Source: Butyrivibrio sp. MC2021
GTDB lineage: Bacteria > Bacillota > Clostridia > Lachnospirales > Lachnospiraceae
Length of the DNA: 64,000 nt
Assembly: GCF_000621605.1 (NCBI RefSeq)
Contig: NZ_JHXX01000002.1
Location: 62,001 to 126,000, forward strand
Direction of reading: 5' to 3'
Each line of letters opens with the position of its first letter. Within the stretch, counting starts at the first letter, position 1. The notes under the pieces were generated by a model. It made no database searches, was not told the origin of the DNA, and was given only the letters and a program-made list of their open reading frames with translations. Shown here piece by piece: positions 35,832 through 45,272 of this stretch. The position numbers were made by a program, and so were the translations under genes.

Positions 35832-37097
35832 ATGGCACTAATTAAGAAACCTGTAACGGGTATGAAGGATATTCTTCCTTCAGAGATGCAGCTTAGAGAT
35901 TACTGCATCGGAATTATCAAGAAAACTTACGGTGAGTTTGGATTTAACTCAATTGAGACTCCCTGTGTTGAGTCTCTTGCTAATCTTAACAGCAAGCAGG
36001 GCGGCGAGAATGAGAAGCTTATCTTCAAGGTTATGAAGAGAGGTGAGAAGCTCAATCTCGAGACCGCAAAAGAGGAAAACGACCTGACAGATTCAGGTCT
36101 TCGCTATGATCTTACAGTTCCTCTTGTTCGTTTTTATGCTAATCACGCCAATGAGCTTCCTGCTCCTTTCAAGGCGCTTCAGATGGGCAATGTATGGAGA
36201 GCTGACAGACCTCAGAAGGGTAGATATCGTCAGTTCATGCAGTGTGATATCGATATTCTCGGTGAGCCTTCCAATCTGGCTGAGATAGAGCTTATCCTGG
36301 CTACCACCACAACCCTTGGAAGACTTGGCTTTAAGGATTTCAAGATCAGGATCAACGACAGACAGATTCTCAAGGCTATGGCTGCCTACAGCGGATTCCC
36401 TGAGGAGTCCTATGACAGCGTATTCATTACCCTGGACAAGATGGATAAGATCGGTATTGACGGAGTTTCTGAGGAATTGGTTAAAATGGGCTTTTCTCAG
36501 GAGCAGGTTGATAAATATCTTGATCTTTTCAAGGCTGTTGAGGGCAAAGGCGCTGTAGAGGGGCTTTCAGTTATTGCTGACAAGCTCGGCGATTTCCTTT
36601 CAAAAGAGGTGGCTGAGGGCCTTACAGAGATTATCAGCAGCGTAGACGGTACCAAGGCTGCTCAGTTTGAGATGGAATTTGATCCTACTCTGGTTCGCGG
36701 AATGAGCTATTATACAGGAACTATTTTTGAGGTGGCAATGCCTCAGTACGGCGGAAGCTGCGGTGGCGGCGGACGTTACGACAAGATGGTTGGAAAGTTC
36801 CTTGGACAGGATACACCTGCCTGCGGTTTCTCCATCGGCTTTGAGCGTATCATCATGATCATGATGGACGAGGGCTTCAAGATTCCCGGAGAGAGCACCA
36901 AGGTTGCTTATCTTATCGAGAAGGGGATCAAGGGCGACAGACTTGCTCAGATCATCGGAGAGGCTCAGAAGGAAAGAGCCGAGGGCAAGCAGGTTCTGGT
37001 AGTTCGTATGAACAAGAATAAGAAGTTCCAGAAGCAGCAGCTTTCAGAGCAGGGCTATGAAGAGTTTAAGGACTTCTATGAGAATTCTCTTCAGTAA
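35832..37097 (+). CDS. hisS: histidyl-tRNA synthetase
   Basis: The start is ATG 35832 behind AAGGATGG; the frame is open to 35790 without a site. The 421-residue class II synthetase shows motif 1/2 segments (LRYDLTVPLVRFYANH, WRADRPQKGRYRQFMQCDIDILG) and the His-binding RGMSYYTGTIFEV. The start MALIKKPVTGMKDILP is typical. The C-terminal anticodon domain is slightly short. It charges tRNA-His in the cytoplasm. Confidence 0.97.
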   Translation: MALIKKPVTGMKDILPSEMQLRDYCIGIIKKTYGEFGFNSIETPCVESLANLNSKQGGENEKLIFKVMKRGEKLNLETAKEENDLTDSGLRYDLTVPLVRFYANHANELPAPFKALQMGNVWRADRPQKGRYRQFMQCDIDILGEPSNLAEIELILATTTTLGRLGFKDFKIRINDRQILKAMAAYSGFPEESYDSVFITLDKMDKIGIDGVSEELVKMGFSQEQVDKYLDLFKAVEGKGAVEGLSVIADKLGDFLSKEVAEGLTEIISSVDGTKAAQFEMEFDPTLVRGMSYYTGTIFEVAMPQYGGSCGGGGRYDKMVGKFLGQDTPACGFSIGFERIIMIMMDEGFKIPGESTKVAYLIEKGIKGDRLAQIIGEAQKERAEGKQVLVVRMNKNKKFQKQQLSEQGYEEFKDFYENSLQ

Positions 37098-37141
37098 ATA
37101 ACTGCTACTGTTGAACTTGTACATAATAATAGGAGGATGTT

Positions 37142-38425
37142 TTGAACGTTCACTCTATAAGGCTGACAGTGTTGGTACTGCTGGTTCTTCTGTCTGCTTT
37201 TTTCTCATCTGCTGAGACAGCCCTTATGACCGCCAATAAGGTCAAGATGAAGGCGCTGTCCGAGGATGGAAATAAGAGAGCGGGTCTTGTTCTCAAGATC
37301 TGTGAAGATACCCAGAGGATGCTGTCGGCAATTCTGATTGGAAACAATATTGTAAATCTTAGTGCTTCAGCCCTTATGACAATCTATGTTACAGATCGTT
37401 TTAAGGTGAGCTACGCTGTAAGTATCGGTACAGGAATCCTGACACTGGTGGTACTTATCATCGGTGAGATCATTCCCAAGACCATAGCGACGGCTCATGC
37501 TGAGACAATTTCTCTTTTGTATGCAAGGATCATCCTTTGCCTTATTACGGTGGTGACGCCCCTTAGCTTTATCATCAACGGCATTGCCACATGTATTCTC
37601 AGGCTCCTCAGGATCGATACCAGCAGCAGGCAGGCCATGACTGAAAATGAGCTTAAGACCTACGTTGATGTCAGCCACGAGGACGGTGTCATTGAGACCG
37701 GAGAGAAACAGATCATTTACAATGTATTTGATTTCAGCGATGCAGTGGCCAAGGATATCATGATCCCCAGAATCGATATGAGCTGCGTCAGCACCGATGC
37801 TTCCTATGATGAAGTCATGAAGATCTTCAAGGAAGAGATGTACACCAGAATTCCTGTGTATGAAGGCAACGAGCAGGACAATATCATAGGACTTATCAAT
37901 ATCAAGGACCTTATCCTCATTGAGGATACAGATAATTTCAAGATTTCCGACAATCTTCGTAAGGCATATTATACCTATGAGTTCAAAAAGACCGCCGATC
38001 TTCTGATGGAGATGAGAGAAAGGTCACAAAATGTTACCTTTGTTCTTTCTGAGTACGGCACCTGCGTGGGAATGATCACTTTGGAGGACCTTCTTGAGGA
38101 GATCGTAGGTGAGATCAGAGATGAGTATGACTCCGACGAGGCCCAGCTTATCAAGGATCTTGGCGGAAACAGATATCTTGTGGAAGGCAATATGAAGCTG
38201 GATGATATCAATGACGCCCTGGGAACAGAGCTGGATTCCGAGGACTATGACTCCATCGGAGGACTGATGATCGAGAAGCTGGACAGACTTCCCGGCTACG
38301 GCGAGACAGTTACTCTTGATGACGGAACTACACTTACAGCCAGAGGAATCAAGAGAAACAGAATAACCAAGGTACTTATGGTGGTGCCTGAACCAAAATT
38401 TCACGAAGATAAGGATTCGGAATAA
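37142..38425 (+). CDS. CNNM/TlyC-family (DUF21-CBS-CorC) membrane protein
   Basis: A 427-residue protein starting at TTG 37142, six bases after AGGAGG. The DUF21 (CNNM) region with four membrane helices covers residues 1-180 and includes FSSAETALMTANKVKM and GEIIPKTIATAHAE. Two CBS motifs follow (MIPRIDMSCV; YGTCVGMITLEDLLEEIVGEI), then a CorC_HlyC domain. The family is linked to Mg2+ or Co2+ efflux; the haemolysin name is historical. It follows hisS by 44 bases. Confidence 0.93.
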   Translation: MNVHSIRLTVLVLLVLLSAFFSSAETALMTANKVKMKALSEDGNKRAGLVLKICEDTQRMLSAILIGNNIVNLSASALMTIYVTDRFKVSYAVSIGTGILTLVVLIIGEIIPKTIATAHAETISLLYARIILCLITVVTPLSFIINGIATCILRLLRIDTSSRQAMTENELKTYVDVSHEDGVIETGEKQIIYNVFDFSDAVAKDIMIPRIDMSCVSTDASYDEVMKIFKEEMYTRIPVYEGNEQDNIIGLINIKDLILIEDTDNFKISDNLRKAYYTYEFKKTADLLMEMRERSQNVTFVLSEYGTCVGMITLEDLLEEIVGEIRDEYDSDEAQLIKDLGGNRYLVEGNMKLDDINDALGTELDSEDYDSIGGLMIEKLDRLPGYGETVTLDDGTTLTARGIKRNRITKVLMVVPEPKFHEDKDSE

Positions 38426-38523
38426 AAAACTTTTATAATTAATGAAAACATGTTATACTAAATTGATGTATAAACTCGAAAAGTGGTTTTATATCCACAT
38501 TTTCCGGTAGGAGGCTATTTATT

Positions 38524-38670
38524 ATGAAACACGTTAAATCTTTAGTTACAAGAAATCTTAAGGAATCAATGAAGAAGGGCGGATGCGGCGAGTGCCAGAC
38601 ATCTTGCCAGTCTGCTTGCAAGACTTCCTGCACAGTAGGAAATCAGAGCTGCGAACAGCTTAGCAAGTAA
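38524..38670 (+). CDS. scfA: SCIFF ribosomal peptide precursor
   Basis: A 48-residue peptide behind GTAGGAGG (38508-38515). It starts MKHVKSLVTRNLKESMKKGG and then carries six Cys (21, 24, 28, 32, 36, 43) with conserved CQTSCQSACKTSC spacing: the six-cysteines-in-forty-five family that is nearly universal in Clostridia. The maturase gene follows. The radical SAM enzyme forms thioether links between Cys and neighbouring Thr or similar residues. The peptide's biological role is still unclear. The gene is too short for many annotation tools. Confidence 0.96.
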   Translation: MKHVKSLVTRNLKESMKKGGCGECQTSCQSACKTSCTVGNQSCEQLSK

Positions 38671-38734
38671 TCACCGGTTATTTGATATTCCGGGTATATA
38701 ATCTTTCACCCGGAAGCATGATAATGTCATGTCG

Positions 38735-38764
38735 GGCAGCGGTTTTTGGCCGCTGCCAAATTTT
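38735..38764 (+). terminator. hairpin between scfA and scfB
   Basis: GGCAGCGG (38735-38742) pairs perfectly with CCGCTGCC (38750-38757), and AAATTTTT follows. It is likely a leaky terminator that lets the precursor peptide be made in excess over its maturase. Confidence 0.7.
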
Positions 38765-38779
38765 TGGTTAGGAGTATTT

Positions 38780-40222
38780 ATGATTCACGCTTATAAGAAC
38801 AATGGCTATAATATTGTTCTGGACGTAAACAGTGGATCTGTACACGTTGTAGACGACGTAGTATTTGATCTTACTGAGGTAGTGGAAAACAGACTTAAAG
38901 AAAAGTATGGCACGGCTGCCACTCAGAATAATAAAGATAATGGCAATGAGTACAATTCTGATGTAGAATGGATATATCGGGATATTTTATCTACCACGGA
39001 TCTTTCATCCAAATATCCGGAGAGTGAGATAAAAGAAGGCATTGAAGAGCTGATGGAGCTCAGGGATGCAGAGGTTCTTTATACAGATGATGTGTATGAG
39101 AACTATGTAGATGAATTTCAGAACAGAGATACGGTTGTTAAGGCCCTTTGCCTTAATATAGCCCATGACTGTAACCTCAGATGCAAATATTGTTTTGCCG
39201 ACGAGGGAGAGTACCACGGAAGACGAGCTCTCATGAGCGAGGAAGTGGGCAAGGCTGCTCTTGATTTCCTGGTTAAGAACTCCGGCAGCAGAAGAAACCT
39301 GGAAGTGGATTTCTTCGGCGGAGAACCTCTTATGAACTGGGAGGTTGTTAAGAAGATCGTAGAATACGGTCGCCAGATCGAAAAAGAGCACGATAAAAAT
39401 TTCCGTTTTACAATTACAACCAACGGAACACTCTTAAATGATGATATACTTGAATATGTGAACAAGGAAATGGGAAATATCGTTCTTTCCATCGACGGAC
39501 GTAAGGAAGTTAACGATGCTATGCGTCCCAGAAAAGGCGGCCAGGGCTGCTACGACGATATAGTTCCCAAATTCCAGAAGGTAGCTGAGTCACGTCATCA
39601 GCTCAGATATTTCGTACGAGGTACATTCACTCATAATAATCTTGATTTTTCAGAAGATGTGAAGCATCTGGCAGATCTTGGCTTTAAGCAGATCTCTGTA
39701 GAGCCTGTTGTAGCCAAGCCTGACGACTGGTATGCCCTTAAGGATGAGGATATTCCCAAGCTCTGCGAAGAGTATGACAAGCTTGCGAAGTTCTATCTTG
39801 AGAGACAGAAAGAGGGAAGAGGATTTAACTTCTTCCACTTCAATATCGATCTCGAGGGTGGCCCATGTGTTGCCAAGAGACTTTCAGGCTGCGGCTCAGG
39901 TTGTGAGTACCTGGGAGTAACCCCTTGGGGTGACCTGTATCCCTGCCATCAGTTTGTTGGTAATGAAGATTTCATTATGGGCAATGTATTTGATGGAATT
40001 ACAAGAAATGATCTTCGCGAGATGTTCAAGAAGAGCAATGTATATTCCAGACCCGAGTGTGAGAAGTGTTTTGCAAGGTATTACTGCAGTGGCGGATGCG
40101 CTGCCAATGCCTACAACTTCAACGGGGATATCAATACGACATATAAGCACGGATGTGAGCTTCAGAGGAAGCGCATTGAATGTGCGATTATGATAAAAGC
40201 GGCTATGGCCGAAGAAGGATAA
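38780..40222 (+). CDS. scfB: thioether cross-link-forming SCIFF peptide maturase (radical SAM/SPASM)
   Basis: The start is ATG 38780 behind TAGGAG. The 480-residue enzyme begins MIHAYKNNGYNIVLDVNSGSVH, as family members do, and has a peptide-recognition region first. The radical SAM CxxxCxxC has Cys131, 135 and 138 (CNLRCKYC). The C-terminal SPASM-type region holds many cysteines, including CGSGCEYLGV, CEKCFARYYCSGGC and a last Cys near CELQ, for auxiliary iron-sulfur clusters. It acts on ScfA in the cytoplasm. Confidence 0.97.
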   Translation: MIHAYKNNGYNIVLDVNSGSVHVVDDVVFDLTEVVENRLKEKYGTAATQNNKDNGNEYNSDVEWIYRDILSTTDLSSKYPESEIKEGIEELMELRDAEVLYTDDVYENYVDEFQNRDTVVKALCLNIAHDCNLRCKYCFADEGEYHGRRALMSEEVGKAALDFLVKNSGSRRNLEVDFFGGEPLMNWEVVKKIVEYGRQIEKEHDKNFRFTITTNGTLLNDDILEYVNKEMGNIVLSIDGRKEVNDAMRPRKGGQGCYDDIVPKFQKVAESRHQLRYFVRGTFTHNNLDFSEDVKHLADLGFKQISVEPVVAKPDDWYALKDEDIPKLCEEYDKLAKFYLERQKEGRGFNFFHFNIDLEGGPCVAKRLSGCGSGCEYLGVTPWGDLYPCHQFVGNEDFIMGNVFDGITRNDLREMFKKSNVYSRPECEKCFARYYCSGGCAANAYNFNGDINTTYKHGCELQRKRIECAIMIKAAMAEEG

Positions 40223-40237
40223 TGGAGGATTTATAGT

Positions 40238-42490
40238 ATGAAACGCGTGAAGTATGTTGTTGCACTACTGCTTGTACTGCTGCTTCTTGGGGGTATCGGT
40301 TACACAGCGGTAAACGGTCTGGGACAGGACAAATCAGGATCTCTTAGCAGCATCAATTTAGGTCTTGACCTTGCCGGTGGTGTAAGTATCACTTACGAGG
40401 TAGTAGGTGAAGAGAATCCTGACAAAGAGGATATGTCTGATACAATTTACAAGCTCCAGCAGCGTGTAGATCAGTACAGCACAGAGGCTCAGGTTTATCA
40501 GGAAGGTTCTAACAGAATCAATATCGAGATTCCGGGTGTTACAGATGCAAACAAGATCCTTGAGGAACTTGGACAGCCCGGTAACCTTTACTTTATAGCA
40601 GAGACAGACTCTGAAGGTAACAAGAACTACCAGCTTGATTCAACTTACGGTTTTTTCTATGAGCTTAACAAGAGCTTAGAGGAACTTCAGGCTGAGGGAT
40701 CAATCGTTCTTACCGGTGAGGATGTTGCGGTATCACAGGCTGCATACCAGCAGGATTCTTACGGAGCAAACGAGGCTGTTGTATCACTTGAGTTCACAGA
40801 GAAGGGTGCTCAGGCATTTGCAGATGCAACTACCAAGGCTTTTGCAAACGGTGAGACAATCGGTATCTACTACGACGGAGAGTTCATTTCTGTTCCCAAA
40901 GTACAGGCTGCGATCACAGACGGCAAGGCTGTTATCACAGGTATGTCAAGCTACGAGGCAGCAGAGAATCTTGCTTCCATGATCAGAATCGGTGGACTTA
41001 AGCTTCAGCTTAATGAACTTCGTTCCAACGTAGTTGGTGCTCAGCTTGGTCAGGATGCTATCAAGACAAGTTTGATCGCTGCAGCTGTTGGATTTGCTCT
41101 TATCGCACTTTTCATGATCGTATTCTTCAGAATACTTGGTCTTTCAGCTACACTGGCACTGTCATTCTACTGCGGACTTATCGTCTTCCTTCTTTCCGCA
41201 TTTGATATGACACTGACACTTCCCGGTATCGCAGGTATCATCCTTTCAATCGGTATGGCGGTTGACGCCAACGTTCTTGTATTCTCCAGAATACGAGAGG
41301 AGATAGCTGCCGGTAAACAGGTTGACCTGGCAAGAAAGAATGGTTATAACAAGGCTCTTTCATCAATCCTTGACGGTAACATTACAACTCTTATTGTTGC
41401 TGTAGTTCTTAGAATCGGTGGAACAGGTTCCATCAAGGGATTTGCTGAGACACTTATGCTTGGTATCATCCTTTCAATGTTCACGGCACTTGTTGTTACC
41501 AGATGCATTACATCAATCCTTTACGGAATTGGTATTCAGGACGTTAAGTTCTACGGCAAGGCTAAGAAAGTTAACGTTATTGACTTTGTTTCAAAGAGAA
41601 AGCTCTTCTATGCTATTTCAGCAGGCATCGTTGCCATCGGTATCATCTTCATGGCAGTTAACGGCGCACAGGGCAAGGGAGCATTCAACTACAGCCTTGA
41701 TTTCGTAGGTGGTACATCTACAACCGTTACTTTCGACAGAGAGTACACACTTTCAGAGCTTGAGAGCACAGTTGCTCCTGAACTTAAGAGCGCTGCAGGC
41801 GTTACAGAGCTTCAGATTCAGACAGTATCAGGAACCAATCAGGTTATCTTCAAGACAACAACTCTTTCTGTTCAGGCAAGAGAGGCTATCGAGAACGTTC
41901 TTGAAGAGAAGTTTGGCGTAACACCTGAGAATGTTGCAGCAGAGACCATCAGCTCAACAATCAGTGGTGAGATGAGAACAGCTGCTTTAGAGGCTCTTGC
42001 CGTTGCTCTTGTTCTTATGCTTATCTACATCTGGATCAGATTCAAGGATATCAAGTTCGGTGCAGCTGCTATTATCGCTCTTGCACATGACGCACTTATT
42101 GTTATCGTATCCTATGCTATTACAAGACTTGCAGTTGGTAGCACATTCATCGCTGTAGTTCTTACAATCATCGGTTACTCAATTAACGATACAATCGTTA
42201 CCTTCGACCGTATCCGTGAGAATCAGCACCTTGCAACCAGCAAGAGTGAGTTCGCTCAGCTTGTTAACAGCTCAGTATCACAGACACTTACACGAAGCTT
42301 GTTCACATCAGCTACTACATTCTTCACAGTACTTGCACTTTACATCTTCGGTGTAGCTGATATTAAGGCATTTGCACTTCCTCTTATGGTTGGTGTTATC
42401 TGCGGTACATATTCATCAATCTTCATCGCATCACCTATGTGGTACGACCTGAAGACCAAGTTCAAGACCTTCTTCAACAAGGCTGCATAA
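40238..42490 (+). CDS. secDF: SecDF protein-export membrane protein (fused)
   Basis: A 750-residue fusion of SecD (about 1-430) and SecF (about 450-750). The first helix is at 7-28; INLGLDLAGGVSITYEV is the SecD D1 motif; LPGIAGIILSIGMAVDANVLVFSRIREE is SecD D5/D6; the SecF part has NYSLDFVGGTSTTVTF and GYSINDTIVTFDRIREN. SecDF uses the proton or sodium gradient to pull exported proteins. It starts 15 bases after scfB, so the SCIFF genes and secDF may share a transcript; this linkage is frequent in Clostridia. Confidence 0.97.
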   Translation: MKRVKYVVALLLVLLLLGGIGYTAVNGLGQDKSGSLSSINLGLDLAGGVSITYEVVGEENPDKEDMSDTIYKLQQRVDQYSTEAQVYQEGSNRINIEIPGVTDANKILEELGQPGNLYFIAETDSEGNKNYQLDSTYGFFYELNKSLEELQAEGSIVLTGEDVAVSQAAYQQDSYGANEAVVSLEFTEKGAQAFADATTKAFANGETIGIYYDGEFISVPKVQAAITDGKAVITGMSSYEAAENLASMIRIGGLKLQLNELRSNVVGAQLGQDAIKTSLIAAAVGFALIALFMIVFFRILGLSATLALSFYCGLIVFLLSAFDMTLTLPGIAGIILSIGMAVDANVLVFSRIREEIAAGKQVDLARKNGYNKALSSILDGNITTLIVAVVLRIGGTGSIKGFAETLMLGIILSMFTALVVTRCITSILYGIGIQDVKFYGKAKKVNVIDFVSKRKLFYAISAGIVAIGIIFMAVNGAQGKGAFNYSLDFVGGTSTTVTFDREYTLSELESTVAPELKSAAGVTELQIQTVSGTNQVIFKTTTLSVQAREAIENVLEEKFGVTPENVAAETISSTISGEMRTAALEALAVALVLMLIYIWIRFKDIKFGAAAIIALAHDALIVIVSYAITRLAVGSTFIAVVLTIIGYSINDTIVTFDRIRENQHLATSKSEFAQLVNSSVSQTLTRSLFTSATTFFTVLALYIFGVADIKAFALPLMVGVICGTYSSIFIASPMWYDLKTKFKTFFNKAA

Positions 42491-42511
42491 TTTCATAGCT
42501 AGTTTATTCCG

Positions 42512-42538
42512 GGGCGCCGATTTCGGCGCCCTTTTTTT
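42512..42538 (+). terminator. strong intrinsic terminator of secDF
   Basis: GGGCGCCG (42512-42519) and CGGCGCCC (42524-42531) form a perfect 8-bp GC stem with loop ATTT, followed by seven Ts. Confidence 0.95.
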
Positions 42539-42546
42539 GCCCGGAC

Positions 42547-42807
42547 GGGAATACTGAAGAAGGCCGGAGATAGTTATCTGAGGGGGAACCGTAGCCTAAT
42601 GAAATAAAATTTTTGTCATAACCCATCGGGATTTATGGCATCGCAGACAACCAGCCATGTTCATTTCACGTAGTTCAGAGAATTCACATGGCTGGTTGTC
42701 TGCGATGCTCATAAATCAACCTCAGCGTTATAAAGACAAAAATTTTATTGCATCAGGCCACGTCTCCCACTGCGTTAGTTATTCTCCCGGCCTTCTTCAG
42801 TATTCCC
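42547..42807. repeat. giant foldback element, copy 1 (261 bp)
   Basis: The whole segment is one imperfect inverted repeat. The outer arms are 42547-42568 and 42786-42807 (GGGAATACTGAAGAAGGCCGG and its mirror). A middle pair has AATAAAATTTTTGTC and its mirror. The inner stem is a perfect 23 bp (42638-42660 with 42686-42708). The 25-base terminal loop begins TCATTTCACGTAGTTCAG. The same loop and the same inner asymmetry recur in copy 2. No credible gene lies inside. Confidence 0.85.
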
Positions 42808-42924
42808 TGTGCGTTGAAAGAAATAGGGCTTCCGAAATCGGCATCCCCTGGCAAATTCTCCCAGCTATGAAAACACTACGTGCTGCAGCTCTCCCTTTGG
42901 TGAGGAAGCGGGGGGATGGAAAGG

Positions 42925-42974
42925 GAAGTGGACTATGATTGAGCTTTTTTAATAAAAAAGGAGACATCCACTTC
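42925..42974. repeat. smaller hairpin between the two giant foldbacks
   Basis: GAAGTGGA (42925-42932) pairs with TCCACTTC (42967-42974); inside it CTTTTTT pairs with AAAAAAG around three bases (42944-42960). The rest of the spacer from 42808 to 43050 shows weaker dyad symmetry (GGCAAATTCTCCC with GGGAGTTGTCTGC) but no gene. Confidence 0.55.
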
Positions 42975-43050
42975 TGAATAAATCACATGCCTAGGGCTAT
43001 TAAATATTGTTTTGCCGGGAGTTGTCTGCATCAAAAAAGGGAGCAATGAT

Positions 43051-43367
43051 ATATACCTCAAAATTCACCTTTTATTCCCTTCTGGCCTTCATAGCACAGG
43101 GGGAAAATGCAGCAAGGTACGGAAGGGGCTCATGGCAATAAAAATTTCGTCTTGATAACGTTGAGGATAATTTATGAGTATTACAGATAGACAGCCATGC
43201 GATTGTTCTGAACTACGTGAAATGAGCATGGCTGTTCTAGATGTAATGCCATAAATTACCGATAGGTTATGACGAAATTTTTATTGTTATGAGCTCCTCC
43301 CATACCTGCTGCATTTCCCCCCGTCCTCTATAAATCCAGTGGGAATAAAGGCGATTTTGAGGTATAA
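43051..43367. repeat. giant foldback element, copy 2 (317 bp), opposite orientation
   Basis: Outer arms ATATACCTCAAAAT and ATTTTGAGGTATAAT flank TTTATTCCC/GGGAATAAA, CAGGGGGAAAATGCAGCA and its mirror, and AATAAAAATTTCGTC with its mirror. The inner CAGCCATGC stem (43192-43200 with 43226-43234) closes a 25-base loop. That loop contains the exact reverse complement of the 18-base loop motif of copy 1. Arms differ from copy 1 by changes on both sides that keep pairing. The right end lies about 70 bases ahead of recJ. Confidence 0.85.
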
Positions 43368-43437
43368 TCTAACGTGTGTTTTGGGCAGAAAATGCCTAGT
43401 GGAACACAATATTTAATATTTAGGAATGGTGTGATTT

Positions 43438-45261
43438 ATGTCAAAATGGATGATAGCTAATAAGGGCGCAGATTTTGAGGGGATTGCCCGTAAGTTCAAC
43501 ATTTCCCCCATAACTGCAAGACTTATTGCCAATAGACTCATCACCAGCAGGGAGTTTGAGAAAAACCAGTGCACTGATGAGAAGATAGAAGCCTACTTAA
43601 ACGCAGGAATTGATAAGCTCCATGACCCTTCGGGAATGGCTGATATGGAGAAGGGAGCTCAGGTCATGTATGACAGGATACAGGCCGGGGCCAGGATCAG
43701 AGTTATCGGTGATTATGATGTGGATGGAATATGCTCATCATATATTCTTTTGACCGGAATTAAGATGTTTGGCGGAGATGTGGACTGTGTACTGCCTGAC
43801 AGAATGAAGGATGGTTACGGCCTTAGTATCAAGCTGGTGGATGATGCCCATGCAGCCGGCATTGATACCATAATTACCTGTGATAACGGCATAGCTGCCG
43901 CAGAGCAGATAGCCCACGCCAAAGAGCTGGGAATGACTGTTGTGGTAACCGATCATCATGAGGTCCCCTTTGAGGCTTCCGGAGAAGAGGGCAGCGAAGT
44001 AAGAAAAGAGATCCTTCCTCCCGCTGATGCGGTTATTGATCCCAAGAGATCCGAAGGGAATTATCCCTTTAAGGAGATATGCGGTGCGGTTGTTGCCTAT
44101 AAGTTTCTTCAGGTTCTTGCGAAGAAATACAGCACAGATAAGGATGCATACAAGGACTTCTTTACCGAGATGCTGATTTTTGCAGGAATAGCCACAGTGT
44201 GCGATGTCATGGAGCTTAGGGATGAGAACAGGATAATTGTCAAGGAATCCTTAAGACTTATTGCTCATACCCGTAATAAGGGCCTCAGGGCACTTATTCA
44301 CGTGAATTCTCTTGATGAGAACAAAATCACGGTTTATCACTACGGCTTCGTTGTAGGCCCCTGTCTTAATGCCACAGGAAGGCTTGAGCTTGCCACAAGA
44401 GCACTGGCTCTTTTTAACGCAGAAAGCGAGAACGAGTCTGCTATTATAGCTGAGGATCTCAAGAACCTCAACGACAGCAGAAAGGACCTGACCAAAGAGG
44501 GCGTTGATCAGGCTACAGAGCTGGTGGAGAAGGCTATAGCGCAGGAGGGCATGCCCAAGGTCATCGTAGCCTATCTTCCTACGGTCCACGAGTCCATTGC
44601 CGGCATTATCGCAGGCAAGATCAAGGAGAAGTACTACAGGCCCACCATTATCCTTACAGAGGCTTCTGACGGTGGTGCCAAGGGCTCAGGAAGGTCCATT
44701 GAGAAGTTTGATATGTTTGAGGAGCTTTCTGCCTGCAAGGACCTTTTTACCAAGTTTGGAGGCCACAAGATGGCAGCCGGACTTTCCCTTCCCAAGGAAA
44801 ATATCGATGAACTTCGTAGAAGGCTCAACGAAAACTGTACCCTTGAGGGGGATGACTTTGAACCCGTGATCCATATCGATATTGCCATGCCCCTTAAATT
44901 TGCGACCATGGATCTTGTCAGGGAGTTCTCAAGACTTGAACCCTTTGGAAACGGCAATTCTAAGCCCCTATTTGCCCATAGAAATGTAAGCCTGTTATCA
45001 GGACGTATTCTTGGAAAAAACAAGAACTGCGGCAAATATATCGTCCTTGATGAGGACGGCAACCGTTATGAGATGATGTACTTCGGGAATATGGAGAAGT
45101 GGCACCAATTTCTGGCGGCCAAATATGGACAGAGTGCTGTGGATGAATTGTATAATGGGATGGGCAATAATGATATGAAGATTAATATTGCATATTATCC
45201 CGATATTAACAGCTATATGGGAAGAGACAGTCTTCAGATCATAATGAATGATTACTGCTGA
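43438..45261 (+). CDS. recJ: single-stranded-DNA-specific exonuclease RecJ
   Basis: A 607-residue DHH-family 5'-3' exonuclease. DYDVDG begins at Asp92 and the DHH motif is Asp172-His173-His174. The DHHA1 part shows KGSGRSIEKFDMFEEL and GGHKMAAGLSL. The C-terminal OB-like domain (EPFGNGNSKPLF) is present. It degrades single strands in recombination and mismatch repair. The start follows GGAATGGTG; the long non-coding element region lies directly upstream. Length is normal to slightly long. Confidence 0.96.
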   Translation: MSKWMIANKGADFEGIARKFNISPITARLIANRLITSREFEKNQCTDEKIEAYLNAGIDKLHDPSGMADMEKGAQVMYDRIQAGARIRVIGDYDVDGICSSYILLTGIKMFGGDVDCVLPDRMKDGYGLSIKLVDDAHAAGIDTIITCDNGIAAAEQIAHAKELGMTVVVTDHHEVPFEASGEEGSEVRKEILPPADAVIDPKRSEGNYPFKEICGAVVAYKFLQVLAKKYSTDKDAYKDFFTEMLIFAGIATVCDVMELRDENRIIVKESLRLIAHTRNKGLRALIHVNSLDENKITVYHYGFVVGPCLNATGRLELATRALALFNAESENESAIIAEDLKNLNDSRKDLTKEGVDQATELVEKAIAQEGMPKVIVAYLPTVHESIAGIIAGKIKEKYYRPTIILTEASDGGAKGSGRSIEKFDMFEELSACKDLFTKFGGHKMAAGLSLPKENIDELRRRLNENCTLEGDDFEPVIHIDIAMPLKFATMDLVREFSRLEPFGNGNSKPLFAHRNVSLLSGRILGKNKNCGKYIVLDEDGNRYEMMYFGNMEKWHQFLAAKYGQSAVDELYNGMGNNDMKINIAYYPDINSYMGRDSLQIIMNDYC

Positions 45262-45272
45262 AGCCCGTAAAC

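Noticed and set aside
38439..38633. A minus-strand open frame covering the SCIFF gene
   Set aside because: The plus-strand 48-residue SCIFF peptide with its ribosome site and maturase neighbour explains the sequence.
42657..42938. A 93-codon open frame across foldback copy 1
   Set aside because: It runs through the palindrome loop and one arm, has no ribosome site, and its protein sequence is Cys/Ser-rich without any domain.
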